64,000 bases of DNA from JAGTVG01 sp964543195. Lineage in GTDB: Bacteria > Bacteroidota > Bacteroidia > Cytophagales > Cyclobacteriaceae. The notes beneath the pieces were generated by a model. It had not been told where the DNA came from and searched no databases. It worked only from the letters and a program-made list of their open reading frames with translations. The DNA lies in contig CAZIXF010000014.1 of NCBI GenBank assembly GCA_964543195.1, forward strand, positions 1 to 64,000, written 5' to 3'. Shown piece after piece: positions 50,896 to 60,205 of this stretch (the stretch's first letter is position 1; the number at the start of each line of letters is the position of its first letter). Position numbers and translations under genes: made by a program.

Positions 50896-52455
50896 ATGAA
50901 ATGTGAAAAAGTAGATCTGGTAAAGACCGGAGCCTATCCGGAGATCCTTCTGGATTATGCAAAACAGGACCCACGCCTTAAGCCGTTTTATCAATATCCG
51001 CCCGAACCGGGTTCTTTCAAAGACATACTGGATAAGAAAAAATTCAGCAGCACTAAGCGCAAGATCCTTCAGGAAGTATTGAATGACCAGTACAAAACGA
51101 TGCCGGCGGCCGGTCCGGTGACTGAAAATATAAAAACGTTGGGAAAGGATAAAACCTTTACGGTGACTACGGGACACCAGTTGAATATTTTCACCGGACC
51201 CCTGTATTTTATTTACAAGATCATAACCGTGATCAACACCTGTAATAAATTAAAGGATATTTATCCGGAATATTCCTTCGTCCCTGTGTACTGGATGGCA
51301 TCAGAAGACCATGATCTTGAGGAAATAAGTTCTTTTACCCTTTTCGGGGAAAACTATATCTGGAACACCGGTCAGACTGGTCCTGTGGGACGTATGGATC
51401 CGGGGTCCCTGAAAGAGATCATCGACAAGCTCCCTGAAAAGATCGAACTCTTCGAAAAGGCTTATACTGAACAGGATTCACTGGCGAATGCAGTCAGATA
51501 TTATATGAATGAGCTGTTTGGAAAAGATGGGCTGGTGGTGATCGATGCAGATGAAAAACGATTGAAAGAACTGTTTAAGGAGATCATGAAGGATGATCTG
51601 ACCGATCACCATGCCAACGACCTGGTGGAGGAAACCTCATCAGAACTGGGGAAGGCCGGATTCAATGCCCAGGTTTATCCGCGTGCGATCAACCTCTTTT
51701 ATATGAAGGATCATTTAAGAGGTCGGATCGTACGGGAAAAAGAAACGTATCAGGTGCTCGATACAGACCTTTCCTTCACCTATAAGGAAATAATTAAGCT
51801 CATTGACGAATCTCCGGAATTGTTCAGTCCCAATGTAATTTTACGCCCCCTGTACCAGGAAACGATACTGCCCAATATCGCGTATGTGGGAGGCCCGGCC
51901 GAAGTGGCCTACTGGCTTCAGCTGAAGGCGGTATTCGAATTTTATAAAATCGACTTTCCGGTGGTACTGCCCCGGAATTTTGCTATGATCGTCGGGAAAA
52001 GCCTCAATAAAAAGCTTTCGAAATTATCTGTGACGGGAAGTGATCTTTTCAGGGACTTCAATGAATTAAAAGTGCTTCATCTGGAAGAACTTGCAGAGAA
52101 TTCCTTTTCCCTGGAAAAGGAAAAAAGGATCCTTAACGAGGTGTACGAGTCCATTAAAAATAAAACCATGGCGGTAAATAAAAGCCTCGAAGGATTCATT
52201 GGCGCCGAAAGAGCCAGGCTGGAGAAAAGTATTGAAAATATAGAAAAAAGGCTGGTTAAAGAAGAGGAGAGAAAACAGGATACCAGTATCAAACAATTAC
52301 AGACCCTCAAAGAGAAGCTTTTCCCGGGAGAAGGCCTTCAGGAAAGGCATGAGAATTTTCTTACGTTTTATCTTAACGACCCGGAATTTATCGGGTCAAT
52401 CCGCGACCAGTTCGACCCGTTCGATTTCCGGTTCAATATCTGTTATGAGGAATGA
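50896..52455 (+). CDS. bshC: Bacillithiol synthase (cysteine-adding)
   Basis: A 519-residue BshC: FTVTTGHQLNIFTGPLYFIYK and VYWMASEDHDLEEI form the nucleotide-like core, GDxK-type segment INLFYMKDHLRGRIV and NPNV-type SPNVILRPLYQETILPN are typical. A coiled coil spans about 395-475. It adds cysteine to GlcN-malate, implying bacillithiol as the low-molecular-weight thiol. bshA and bshB are not in the window. It is 19 bp after rimO. Confidence 0.94.
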   Translation: MKCEKVDLVKTGAYPEILLDYAKQDPRLKPFYQYPPEPGSFKDILDKKKFSSTKRKILQEVLNDQYKTMPAAGPVTENIKTLGKDKTFTVTTGHQLNIFTGPLYFIYKIITVINTCNKLKDIYPEYSFVPVYWMASEDHDLEEISSFTLFGENYIWNTGQTGPVGRMDPGSLKEIIDKLPEKIELFEKAYTEQDSLANAVRYYMNELFGKDGLVVIDADEKRLKELFKEIMKDDLTDHHANDLVEETSSELGKAGFNAQVYPRAINLFYMKDHLRGRIVREKETYQVLDTDLSFTYKEIIKLIDESPELFSPNVILRPLYQETILPNIAYVGGPAEVAYWLQLKAVFEFYKIDFPVVLPRNFAMIVGKSLNKKLSKLSVTGSDLFRDFNELKVLHLEELAENSFSLEKEKRILNEVYESIKNKTMAVNKSLEGFIGAERARLEKSIENIEKRLVKEEERKQDTSIKQLQTLKEKLFPGEGLQERHENFLTFYLNDPEFIGSIRDQFDPFDFRFNICYEE

Positions 52456-52471
52456 GGAATGATCCCGGGGC

Positions 52472-53140
52472 TTATTTCCTTGCTCGAACCATTTCCTTTT
52501 TCCCGGGAGGTCCGGGCAGGGTTTCCACATGAAAACCTTCCGATTTCAAATTCCTTTTGAATTCGCCCTGGGAACTGTAAGTTACCAGTATCCCCGTTTC
52601 CTTAAGCATCCGGTACATTTTTTTTAATATGGCAGGTTCCCACAACTCAGGTTGCCTGGAGGGGGCAAACGCATCAAAATAAATAATATGAACACTGTCA
52701 GACGGGAGATTGAACTCCTGAATGGGCTCCGTTGATTTTCTGATCCGGAAGAAAGGATCGATCACCCTTTCTTTCCCCCACAAGTCCTCATGGATCGCTG
52801 AGAAAAGGTTGCTTGCCTGGTCATGGCCTACCAGGCTTGAATAATTCAGTTTTTCAATGATTCCCGGATTAAGCGGGAACGGTTCCACCGCCGTATAGTT
52901 TACCGGTCGTTTGAACTTGCGTGCTTCCATTACAGTGAGCAGGGCATTCAACCCTGTTCCCAGGCCCAGTTCAAAAATATGAACTGGCGATACTTTTTGT
53001 TCACTGATAAAATACCGGAAACCGTTTTTAATAAAAACATACTGGGATTCACGCAATGCGCCGTGACGTGAATGATAGGTTTCATCGAGTTCATCCACAT
53101 ACAGGGTATGAGATCCGTCTCCGGTCTCGATCAATTTCAT
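52472..53140 (-). CDS. mnmD: tRNA U34 methyltransferase MnmD-type
   Basis: A 222-residue methyltransferase with GDGSHTLYVDELDETYHSRH, the SAM loop IFELGLGTGLNALLT and YFDAFAPSRQPELW. It is the stand-alone counterpart of the MnmC methyl-transfer half (DUF752), forming mnm5U34 in tRNA. No FAD oxidase half is fused or adjacent. It starts 7 bp after ispF. Confidence 0.9.
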   Translation of the reverse strand: MKLIETGDGSHTLYVDELDETYHSRHGALRESQYVFIKNGFRYFISEQKVSPVHIFELGLGTGLNALLTVMEARKFKRPVNYTAVEPFPLNPGIIEKLNYSSLVGHDQASNLFSAIHEDLWGKERVIDPFFRIRKSTEPIQEFNLPSDSVHIIYFDAFAPSRQPELWEPAILKKMYRMLKETGILVTYSSQGEFKRNLKSEGFHVETLPGPPGKKEMVRARK

Positions 53141-53147
53141 TTCAATT

Positions 53148-53630
53148 TCAACTTTTTTTATGGATCAGGGCCACCGCATAAGCTTCGATGCCTTCTTCCT
53201 TTCCTACGAAACCCATCTTTTCGCTGGTGGTGGCCTTGATGGAAATTTTGTTTTTATTAATTTTCATTACCTCCGAAAGGCGGTCTTTCATGGAATCGAT
53301 ATGCGGATTGATCCTGGGTTTTTCAACACATACAGTCGTATCCAGATTGCCTATATCGAACCCATCCTTCCTGATCATTTGCATAACCTCCGATAGCAGT
53401 TTCTTGCTGTCTATGCCTTTATATGCCGGCTCGGTATCGGGAAAATGATAGCCGATATCGCTCAGGTTAGCCGCACCCAACAGCGCATCACATATGGCAT
53501 GGATCAACACATCCGCATCCGAATGCCCGACAGATCCCTTTTCATGAGGTATTTTTACGCCACCCAGCCACAGGTCGTATCCTTTACTCAACTGGTGTAC
53601 ATCATATCCAAATCCGATCCTTAAATCCAT
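53148..53630 (-). CDS. ispF: 2-C-methyl-D-erythritol 2,4-cyclodiphosphate synthase
   Basis: A 160-residue IspF trimer subunit: GYDVHQLS (metal Asp and His), KGSVGHSDADVLIHAICDALLGA and GYHFPDTEPAYKG. It belongs to the non-mevalonate isoprenoid pathway, so the host uses MEP. It shares a transcript with mnmD. Confidence 0.96.
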   Translation of the reverse strand: MDLRIGFGYDVHQLSKGYDLWLGGVKIPHEKGSVGHSDADVLIHAICDALLGAANLSDIGYHFPDTEPAYKGIDSKKLLSEVMQMIRKDGFDIGNLDTTVCVEKPRINPHIDSMKDRLSEVMKINKNKISIKATTSEKMGFVGKEEGIEAYAVALIHKKS

Positions 53631-53651
53631 TTTTCGTTTATTATGGTATTC

Positions 53652-54356
53652 TCAATTACTGAATAATATACCTACCGAGATCTCCCATCCGGTAAAATCG
53701 ATCTTCGCTTCATCGTAATTCACACTGATCACATCCAGATTGCTGGCGGAGCCACCGGTGATCGAGCCCCTGTAATTCAGATCCGATGCACCCGAGAGAT
53801 AATTCACTTCCAGGTTGATTCCGAAATCCCTGGTAAAGTAGACGATGATCTCACCACCGGCCAGGTAACCCAGACCCGGATTATTATCGTAATCGAGATC
53901 GGCATTGGCCACGGTCCAGTCATAATGATCGGCAATTGCCCTGTCCATATTGCCATAATTCACATGATTGCCAAAATTATAAAAACCGAACCCTCCGCCT
54001 TTTAAACGGAACACCACATTTCCCGTCTGGGCCTCAAGCACCGCCTCAAGCGGTACAAAAAAGGTGAACATCGGCCCCATCAACGGGGCCTCCGATTCGA
54101 AAGGCAGGTTCTTTACATTGAGCCCCGACATCCTGTACAGGGAGAAGCCGGTTTCCACAGAAAAAAATGGTGCCGGGTTGATACCGAAACCGCGTATAGA
54201 AAAGGGGCTTATGGGAGTTGAAAAATAACCATTTTTCGGGAAAAAGAATGAAAACGACATGCCCAGATCCTGTGCAGCGGCATTTCTGAAATTAAAGGTG
54301 GTCAGTATAAACAACAAGGGTATAATGCATATCAGCCGTGATTTAGGATTGATCAT
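53652..54356 (-). CDS. Putative outer-membrane beta-barrel protein
   Basis: A 234-residue protein from MINPKSRLICIIPLLFILT, a signal peptide; an in-frame ATG 39 bp earlier would place extra residues before it. Strand-like FGINLEVNYLSGASDLNY and IDFTGWEISVGILFSN (C-terminal) support a small beta-barrel. The family is not recognised. It lies after an intrinsic terminator, so it has its own promoter in the 48-bp gap between. Confidence 0.75.
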   Translation of the reverse strand: MINPKSRLICIIPLLFILTTFNFRNAAAQDLGMSFSFFFPKNGYFSTPISPFSIRGFGINPAPFFSVETGFSLYRMSGLNVKNLPFESEAPLMGPMFTFFVPLEAVLEAQTGNVVFRLKGGGFGFYNFGNHVNYGNMDRAIADHYDWTVANADLDYDNNPGLGYLAGGEIIVYFTRDFGINLEVNYLSGASDLNYRGSITGGSASNLDVISVNYDEAKIDFTGWEISVGILFSN

Positions 54357-54400
54357 AATACGTTCCGGGTTATTGTAGCTGGTGAAATTAGCCAAAAACC

Positions 54401-54434
54401 AAAAAAAAACCTTGAGAAAGCTCCCAAGGTTTTT
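54401..54434 (-). terminator. Intrinsic terminator of the DUF6249 gene
   Basis: On the minus strand a perfect 10-bp stem (54425-54434 with 54405-54414, 10-nt loop) is followed by a run of T (54409 to 54401). It starts 25 bp after the DUF6249 stop codon and is the strongest terminator in the window. Confidence 0.85.
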
Positions 54435-54458
54435 CGAATGAAGGTATCTAATAAAGAA

Positions 54459-54803
54459 TCATTTTTCTTTTTCAGGTTTGATACGACGCATAAGCAGGTA
54501 ATAAACGATAAGGCTCAAGCCTCCAAACAGGGCGATCATAGCAAAATAGGCCACGTCATCATCCATGATCCGGTTAATATCCAGGATATTGGCCACAACC
54601 AGGCCGATCCCAACTCCAAAGGCAAGGATCCCGAACTTTAATGCATTATACCGGCCATGCAATTGATTTTCATCCCTTAAAATGCTGGCATCCTGGCCTT
54701 TTTCGATCAGGGCCATACGTTCTTTATTTCGCGCGGTGATGGCAATATATACTATGCCGAAAATAGTGGCGAAAAAACCAAGGGGTACTAAAATTTCTAC
54801 CAT
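54459..54803 (-). CDS. DUF6249 membrane protein
   Basis: A 114-residue protein with one N-terminal helix (LVPLGFFATIFGIVYIAI), a polar segment (KERMALIEKGQDASI) typical of DUF6249, then two helices. Often encoded next to an ECF sigma factor in Bacteroidota, as here (divergent, 124 bp). Function unknown. Confidence 0.85.
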   Translation of the reverse strand: MVEILVPLGFFATIFGIVYIAITARNKERMALIEKGQDASILRDENQLHGRYNALKFGILAFGVGIGLVVANILDINRIMDDDVAYFAMIALFGGLSLIVYYLLMRRIKPEKEK

Positions 54804-54871
54804 TTTTATATTAAATTTAATTCAACATCGAATACTCATTTCTAACCTTTGGACGCCCGCAGTTCTGATCA

Positions 54872-54896
54872 GGTTACACAGAGGTTAAATGTAACC
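54872..54896. promoter_or_regulatory. Inverted repeat upstream of the sigma factor gene
   Basis: GGTTACA (54872-54878) and TGTAACC (54890-54896), a perfect 7-bp inverted repeat with an 11-bp spacer, 32 bp before the sigma factor ATG. It could be an operator in the divergent region or a leader hairpin. Confidence 0.45.
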
Positions 54897-54927
54897 GGAA
54901 ATTATTTAAAGGCGTCAAATACGGTGA

Positions 54928-55503
54928 ATGAAGGAAGAAATTGAAGATATAGTCATAGAGAAGATTAAGAATGGGGATTACCAGGCTTGCCGGTATATTG
55001 TCGACAAATACAAATCCTACGTTTTCCAGATCGCGTTGAGGATCGTGAAAATACGGGAAGATGCCGAAGAAGTGGCGCAGGACAGTTTTGTCAAGGCATT
55101 CAGGGCGATCGGTAATTTTAAATATGAAAGCAAGTTTTCCACCTGGTTATACCGCATCACGTTCAATAATGCGGTAAGCCGGACAAGGCGAAAACAGATC
55201 TTCAAGGATGAGATCAACGAGGAAGTGATTGAATCGGGCCATCTGGTAAGTCTTGCTTCCGGGATGGAAAACCTGAAGCAGGCAGACAGGGAAAAAATAT
55301 TATATGAAGCCATGCAGGACCTCAGTGATGAAGAAAAAGTATTAATTTCGTTATATTATTTTGAGGATAACTCCATGGCCGAAGTCGCCGGGGTTACCGG
55401 GCTCGATGAAAACCTGGTCAAGGTAAAAGTGCACAGGACACGTAAAAAATTGTATAAAAACCTTACGGACTTAATGGGAATTAAACAGGAAGACCTCTTA
55501 TGA
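54928..55503 (+). CDS. ECF-type RNA polymerase sigma factor
   Basis: A 191-residue sigma-70 family factor with region 2 (VFQIALRIVKIREDAEEVAQDSFVKAFR, here split: EDAEEVAQDSFVKAF; FSTWLYRITFNNA) and region 4 (LSDEEKVLISLYYFEDNSMAEVA, GLDENLVKVKVHRTRKKL). It overlaps the next membrane gene by 4 bp (ATGA), the layout of a sigma/anti-sigma pair. Confidence 0.94.
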   Translation: MKEEIEDIVIEKIKNGDYQACRYIVDKYKSYVFQIALRIVKIREDAEEVAQDSFVKAFRAIGNFKYESKFSTWLYRITFNNAVSRTRRKQIFKDEINEEVIESGHLVSLASGMENLKQADREKILYEAMQDLSDEEKVLISLYYFEDNSMAEVAGVTGLDENLVKVKVHRTRKKLYKNLTDLMGIKQEDLL

Positions 55504-55898
55504 AAGAAGACAGAATAGACCGGATCATCCGGAAAACATACAATTCCGATATCGAACAGGGCCCGTCACCGGAATTCACAGAACGGGTCATGAAGGAGAT
55601 GGGAGTTAGACGGTCCGGATCGAAGCTCGAAACAAAGCCCCTTAGATCAAAACGGGGTCTGTTATTAACGGGGTTGATCTATCTTTTCATTTTTGCGCTG
55701 GTGGTCGTATTGCCCATGGTATTGCCTGAAGCGATGGCCGGCGGTACTGTTTATCAATTACCCGAATTCAACCTTCCCCCCCTGACCGAATTACTGAATC
55801 TTGATCAGGGTATGACCCGGATATTGATGGTGCTGATCCTGGGTGGCTGGGCCCTGATATTTTTCGACAACTATATCAGGAAACTTTTCATGCGATAA
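55500..55898 (+). CDS. Small membrane protein paired with the sigma factor
   Basis: A 132-residue protein with an N-terminal cytosolic segment (about 1-55, including PSPEFTERVMKEMG) and two membrane helices (about 58-80 and 98-117). Translationally coupled to the sigma gene, so an anti-sigma role is the natural guess. It lacks a visible zinc HxxxCxxC motif and any periplasmic domain of note. Confidence 0.75.
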   Translation: MKEDRIDRIIRKTYNSDIEQGPSPEFTERVMKEMGVRRSGSKLETKPLRSKRGLLLTGLIYLFIFALVVVLPMVLPEAMAGGTVYQLPEFNLPPLTELLNLDQGMTRILMVLILGGWALIFFDNYIRKLFMR

Positions 55899-56316
55899 CG
55901 AGGTTCTGATTTGTCCTGACGAATAAAATTTAGCCGGGCAATCTGTTGAAGAGAGAGAAAATATTCTCTGGTATACCGGTATGAATCTGAGCCCTGTTTG
56001 TGGCAGAACCGACTTTAATCCTTGTATAATTTCCCGATTGAAGCACAATCACGTACAATGGCCGGAAGGGGAACTGGTTTCCCTGGAAAAGGCTGAAAAA
56101 TACGAACATCCATACACCTTGATTTCCAGGAAATTTCATAGAATTTTCGTTTGTGAATCGAATATCATACGGCCCGAAACCACATTATTTAATCACGGAT
56201 ATTCCTGAAAATATTGCTTTGCATTTCTCACCATTAAGCACTAATTTTACAGCCCTTTTGGGATGGGGCATTACATCTTGATCCTCATTTTTTTAACTCA
56301 AATTAAACGGTTTGAT
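55899..56316. other. 418-bp gap before the EF-G paralog
   Basis: Short overlapping ORFs of at most 75 codons exist on both strands but have no signal, motif or start context I can support. A hairpin AGAGAA-AATA-TTCTCT lies at 55954-55969. No promoter with consensus spacing was found before the EF-G-like gene. It may hold a decayed gene; I see nothing firm. Confidence 0.35.
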
Positions 56317-58446
56317 ATGAAAGTTTTTGATGACAAGCATATAAAGAATGTTGCCTTGTTAGGCAGTTCAAAGTCCGGGAAAACCACACTTGCTGAAACC
56401 ATGCTTTTTGAGGCGGGCCTTATCAACAGGCGGGGTAGCGTTGAAGATAAGAATACGGTATCGGATTACCATGAAATTGAGCATGACCGCGGGAATTCCG
56501 TCTATGCCACCACACTTCATACAGAGTGGCGGGATTACAAGATCAACCTGATCGATACTCCGGGTCTGGATGATTTTATGGGTGAGATCGTTTCCTCCCT
56601 GCGCGTGGCCGATACCTGTCTCATGGTGATCAATTCACAATACGGGGTGGAGGTTAATACGGAGCTGATCTGGAATTACGTGGAAAAATTCGGCAAGCCT
56701 GTAATTTTCACCATCAATCAGCTTGATCATTCGAAATCCAATTTTGAGGGTGCTTTTGAGTCCATAAAAAAACGTTTTGGTGCCGCACCTATCCTGATGC
56801 AGTACCCGGTTAATCAGGGAGATGGTTTCAATGGCATTATCGACCTTCTGAAAATGACTTATTATAAGTATCCTGACGATGGCGGCAAACCCGAAAAACT
56901 CCCCATTCCCGATGAAGAAAAGGATAAAGCGGAACAGTTGCATAACGAACTGGTGGAAAAGGCTGCGGAGAATGATGAAAGTCTGATGGAACATTATTTC
57001 GAGAAGGGCACGCTCGAGGAAGATGAAATGAGGCAGGGCCTGAAGATCGGAATGCTCAAGCAGGAAGTTATGCCTGTATTCTGTATGTCAGCGAAGAAAA
57101 ATATGGGAAGCGGCAGACTGATGGGATTCATCGATAATGTGGCGCCCTCAGCTGTGGAAGGGAATCCTGAAATTACGGTGGATGAAAAAGAAGTGGCCGT
57201 GAACCCGGATGAAAAAACATCGGTTTTCATATTCAAAACCATCAATGAGCCGTATCTCGGCAAGGTCAATTTCTTCAAGGTTTGTACCGGCGAACTTAAA
57301 GTAGGAACGGATCTGGTCAATGCACAAAGCGGTGTTACCGAAAAATTCAACCAGTTGTTCATTATGGATGGTAAAAACCGGAACAATGTAGATAAACTTA
57401 GCGCGGGTGATATCGGGGCTTCTGTTAAGCTGAAGGATACCAATACGAATAATACCCTTCATGTCAAGGATTTTCCCATTGAATATAAACCCATCGAATT
57501 TCCCGAACCACGGATCAGAACAGCCATCAGGGCCAAAGATAAAAACGATGAAGAAAAGCTGGCCGAAGCACTCAGGGAGATCAACCAGGAGGATCCCACA
57601 GCCCAGTATATCTTCTCAAGAGAACTGAAGCAGATGATCCTGTCTGCCCAGGGAGAGCTTCATCTTTCCGTGGTCGACTGGAAATTGAAAAATATCTATT
57701 CCGTCGAAGCGGAAATGTTCAAGCCCAGGATCCCTTACCGGGAAACGATCCAGAAAAAGGCCGATGCAAGTTACCGTCACAAAAAACAATCGGGCGGCGC
57801 AGGCCAGTTTGGCGAGGTATTCATGAGGATTGATCCTTATTATGATGGCGCACCCGTGCCCACTGATCTGAACATAAGAGGTAAAGAAGAGATCAATCTT
57901 GAATGGGGAGGCAAACTGGTATTTTACAACTGTATTGTAGGGGGAGTGATCGATCAGCGATTCATTCCATCCATTCTCAAAGGGGTAATGGAAAAAATGG
58001 AGGAAGGTCCGTTGACCGGTTCATATGTGAGGGACGTACGGGTATTTGTGTATGATGGAAAAATGCACCCTGTCGATTCCAATGATATTTCCTTTAAGAT
58101 CGCAGGTGCCCAGGCTTTCAAGCAGGCATTTGTGAACGCCAATCCCAAGATACTGGAACCGGTTTACGATGTAGAGGTAATGGTACCCGAAGAACTGATG
58201 GGAGATGTAATGACGGATCTGCAGTCCAGGCGTTCGATCATCATGGGCATGGATGCTGTGAATAATTATCAGATCATTAAGGCAAAAACTCCGCTGGCCG
58301 AGATGTATAAGTATACCACTACCTTACGTTCACTCACGCAGGGACGTGCCAGTTTCTCTTCGAAATTTTCGGAATACGCACCGGTGCCGCCTGACCTTCA
58401 GCAAAAACTGTATGAAGAACATAAGGCGGCAGAAGTGGAAGAATAA
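56317..58446 (+). CDS. Elongation factor G-like GTPase
   Basis: A 709-residue EF-G paralog starting MKVFDDKHIKNVALLGSSKSGKTTL; an upstream ATG adding 18 hydrophobic residues is disfavoured. G1 is GSSKSGKTT, G3 DTPGLDDF (canonical EF-G DTPGHVDF), G4 NQLD (canonical NKMD). Domains II-V follow, with domain IV ending near EYAPVPPDLQ. The usual catalytic His of G3 is replaced, so GTP hydrolysis may differ. The rpsL/rpsG/tuf neighbours of true fusA are absent. Confidence 0.9.
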   Translation: MKVFDDKHIKNVALLGSSKSGKTTLAETMLFEAGLINRRGSVEDKNTVSDYHEIEHDRGNSVYATTLHTEWRDYKINLIDTPGLDDFMGEIVSSLRVADTCLMVINSQYGVEVNTELIWNYVEKFGKPVIFTINQLDHSKSNFEGAFESIKKRFGAAPILMQYPVNQGDGFNGIIDLLKMTYYKYPDDGGKPEKLPIPDEEKDKAEQLHNELVEKAAENDESLMEHYFEKGTLEEDEMRQGLKIGMLKQEVMPVFCMSAKKNMGSGRLMGFIDNVAPSAVEGNPEITVDEKEVAVNPDEKTSVFIFKTINEPYLGKVNFFKVCTGELKVGTDLVNAQSGVTEKFNQLFIMDGKNRNNVDKLSAGDIGASVKLKDTNTNNTLHVKDFPIEYKPIEFPEPRIRTAIRAKDKNDEEKLAEALREINQEDPTAQYIFSRELKQMILSAQGELHLSVVDWKLKNIYSVEAEMFKPRIPYRETIQKKADASYRHKKQSGGAGQFGEVFMRIDPYYDGAPVPTDLNIRGKEEINLEWGGKLVFYNCIVGGVIDQRFIPSILKGVMEKMEEGPLTGSYVRDVRVFVYDGKMHPVDSNDISFKIAGAQAFKQAFVNANPKILEPVYDVEVMVPEELMGDVMTDLQSRRSIIMGMDAVNNYQIIKAKTPLAEMYKYTTTLRSLTQGRASFSSKFSEYAPVPPDLQQKLYEEHKAAEVEE

Positions 58447-58671
58447 TTTGGAATGATTAATAACCAAAGTTCAATGGATCAATGATCAATTAATATTCAA
58501 TTTTTAATTTTTTAATTGCTCAAAACCGTTTCGGAAAGAATTGGAATTTCAGAAATTGGATATTGGCCATTAATTGAATATTGTTCATTGTGATTTGAAC
58601 ATTAATTGATTATTGGCTATTGATAATTGAACATTAATTGGAGATTGGCGATTGGAATTTGAATATTTTAT
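58447..58671. repeat. AT-rich heptamer-register tract
   Basis: In this 225-bp convergent gap, 58584-58667 reads in 7-bp words: ttcattg, tgatttg, aacatta, attgatt, attggct, attgata, attgaac, attaatt, ggagatt, ggcgatt, ggaattt, gaatatt. attgg and attaattg recur further left. The words ttcattg and tgatttg are shared with the arrays near 18.3, 40.4 and 41.8 kb. No coding potential. Confidence 0.75.
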
Positions 58672-60195
58672 CTAGTTTTCGCCGATCATCTTCAGGATAT
58701 CGTCCAGGTATTCCCTGGAATTGACCAGACGGGGCACCTTGTTCTGCCCACCCAGTTTATTTCGCTTTTTCATCCAAAAATAAAATGTGCCTTCATTCAC
58801 CGGGTGGACTACCGGTTTATCAAGAGCCAGATTTTTATATCTTTTAGCATCATAGTCACTATTCAGTTCCCGCATGGTGGTATCGAGAACTTCAGTGAAC
58901 TCCGAAATATCATCAGGGTGCTTTTTGAATTCAATAATCCATTCGTGTCCTCCACGATTCCCTTCTCCTATATACCGGGGTCCGGCTGTATAGTCCCCGA
59001 TAATGGCTCCCGTTTTCTCGCAGGCCCTGGTGATACCCTGTTCTGCATTTTCTATGATCAGCTCTTCACCAAACGCGTTAATGAAATGCCTGGTCCGGCC
59101 GGAGATTTTGATCCTGAACGGATATTTGGAGGTGAATTTTACCGTATCCCCTATTTTATAGCGCCATAAACCTGCATTGGTAGATATGATCATGGCATAG
59201 TTTTTACCGATCTCCACTTCATCAAGGCTGTATGTCCTCGGATTGTCGCTTTCAATATCCTCAAAAGGCATAAATTCATAAAAAATGCCATAATCAAGCA
59301 TCAATAATAATTCATCCGATTCTTTCTGATCCTGGATACCAAAAAACCCCTCCGAAGCATTGTAGGTTTCCAGGTAATGCATATCCGGAGAGGGTATCAG
59401 TGATTTAAAAAGGCTGCGATAGGGGGTAAAGGCAACCGCACCATGGACAAACAATTCGAGATCCGGCCAGATTTCCAGTATATGCTCGGCTTTTTTCATT
59501 TCCAGGATACGCTTGATCAATACTACCGTCCAGGTGGGCACACCGTAAATACTGGTTACATTTTCTTCTGCCGTGATCCTGGCCATTTTTTCTATCTTTT
59601 CTTCCCATTCATCCATAAGCGCGACATCCATGGGGGGAGTTTTTTTGATCTGGCTCCAGAAAGGAAGATTTTTTATGATCACCGCCGACACATCCCCGTA
59701 ATAGGATTTTGAATTCTCATCAAATTTATTGATCTGATGGCTGCCGCCGATCACAAGGCCTTTCCCGGTAAACATTTTGGTATCCGGGTAATTATTGACA
59801 TATATGGAGATCATGTCTTTGCCTCCCTTGAAATGGCAATCCTCAAGGGCCTCATCGGTTACCGGTATAAATTTACTTCGTGCATTGGTAGTGCCTGATG
59901 ATTTGGCAAACCAGTTGACTTCCGAAGACCACAGGATCTTCTGTTCCCCTTTCAATAACCTGTCGATATAAGGATAAAGATTTTCATAATTCCGCACCGG
60001 CAAGTTACGCCTGAAATCTTCTATCGACTTTATGTTGGTGAAATCATGGTCCCTGCCAAAAACAGTATTTTTACCATTTTTGATGAGGTTGTTAAATAAT
60101 TCCTGCTGTACTTCGATCGGAAATTTTAGAAAAAGCTCTATCTGATGCATACGCTTTTTCATTATCCAGGAAATTATGGAGTTGATGATTTCCAC
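58672..60195 (-). CDS. GH3-like acyl-adenylating enzyme
   Basis: A 507-residue GH3 family protein (named for plant auxin-amido synthetases). ATP-binding motif SSGTTNARSKFIPVT (about 113-127), YNASEGFFGIQDQ (motif with Tyr/Glu) and LWRYKIGDTVKFT are clear. It should adenylate a carboxylic acid and join it to an amine; substrate unknown. Stop codon lies at the edge of the repeat tract. It ends the lptB-side operon. Confidence 0.92.
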   Translation of the reverse strand: MEIINSIISWIMKKRMHQIELFLKFPIEVQQELFNNLIKNGKNTVFGRDHDFTNIKSIEDFRRNLPVRNYENLYPYIDRLLKGEQKILWSSEVNWFAKSSGTTNARSKFIPVTDEALEDCHFKGGKDMISIYVNNYPDTKMFTGKGLVIGGSHQINKFDENSKSYYGDVSAVIIKNLPFWSQIKKTPPMDVALMDEWEEKIEKMARITAEENVTSIYGVPTWTVVLIKRILEMKKAEHILEIWPDLELFVHGAVAFTPYRSLFKSLIPSPDMHYLETYNASEGFFGIQDQKESDELLLMLDYGIFYEFMPFEDIESDNPRTYSLDEVEIGKNYAMIISTNAGLWRYKIGDTVKFTSKYPFRIKISGRTRHFINAFGEELIIENAEQGITRACEKTGAIIGDYTAGPRYIGEGNRGGHEWIIEFKKHPDDISEFTEVLDTTMRELNSDYDAKRYKNLALDKPVVHPVNEGTFYFWMKKRNKLGGQNKVPRLVNSREYLDDILKMIGEN

Positions 60196-60205
60196 GCTCT
60201 GATCC

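Noticed and set aside
55981..56208. A 75-codon ORF before the EF-G paralog
   Set aside because: No family motif, no start signal, and it overlaps another ORF on the opposite strand; treated as non-coding or decayed.
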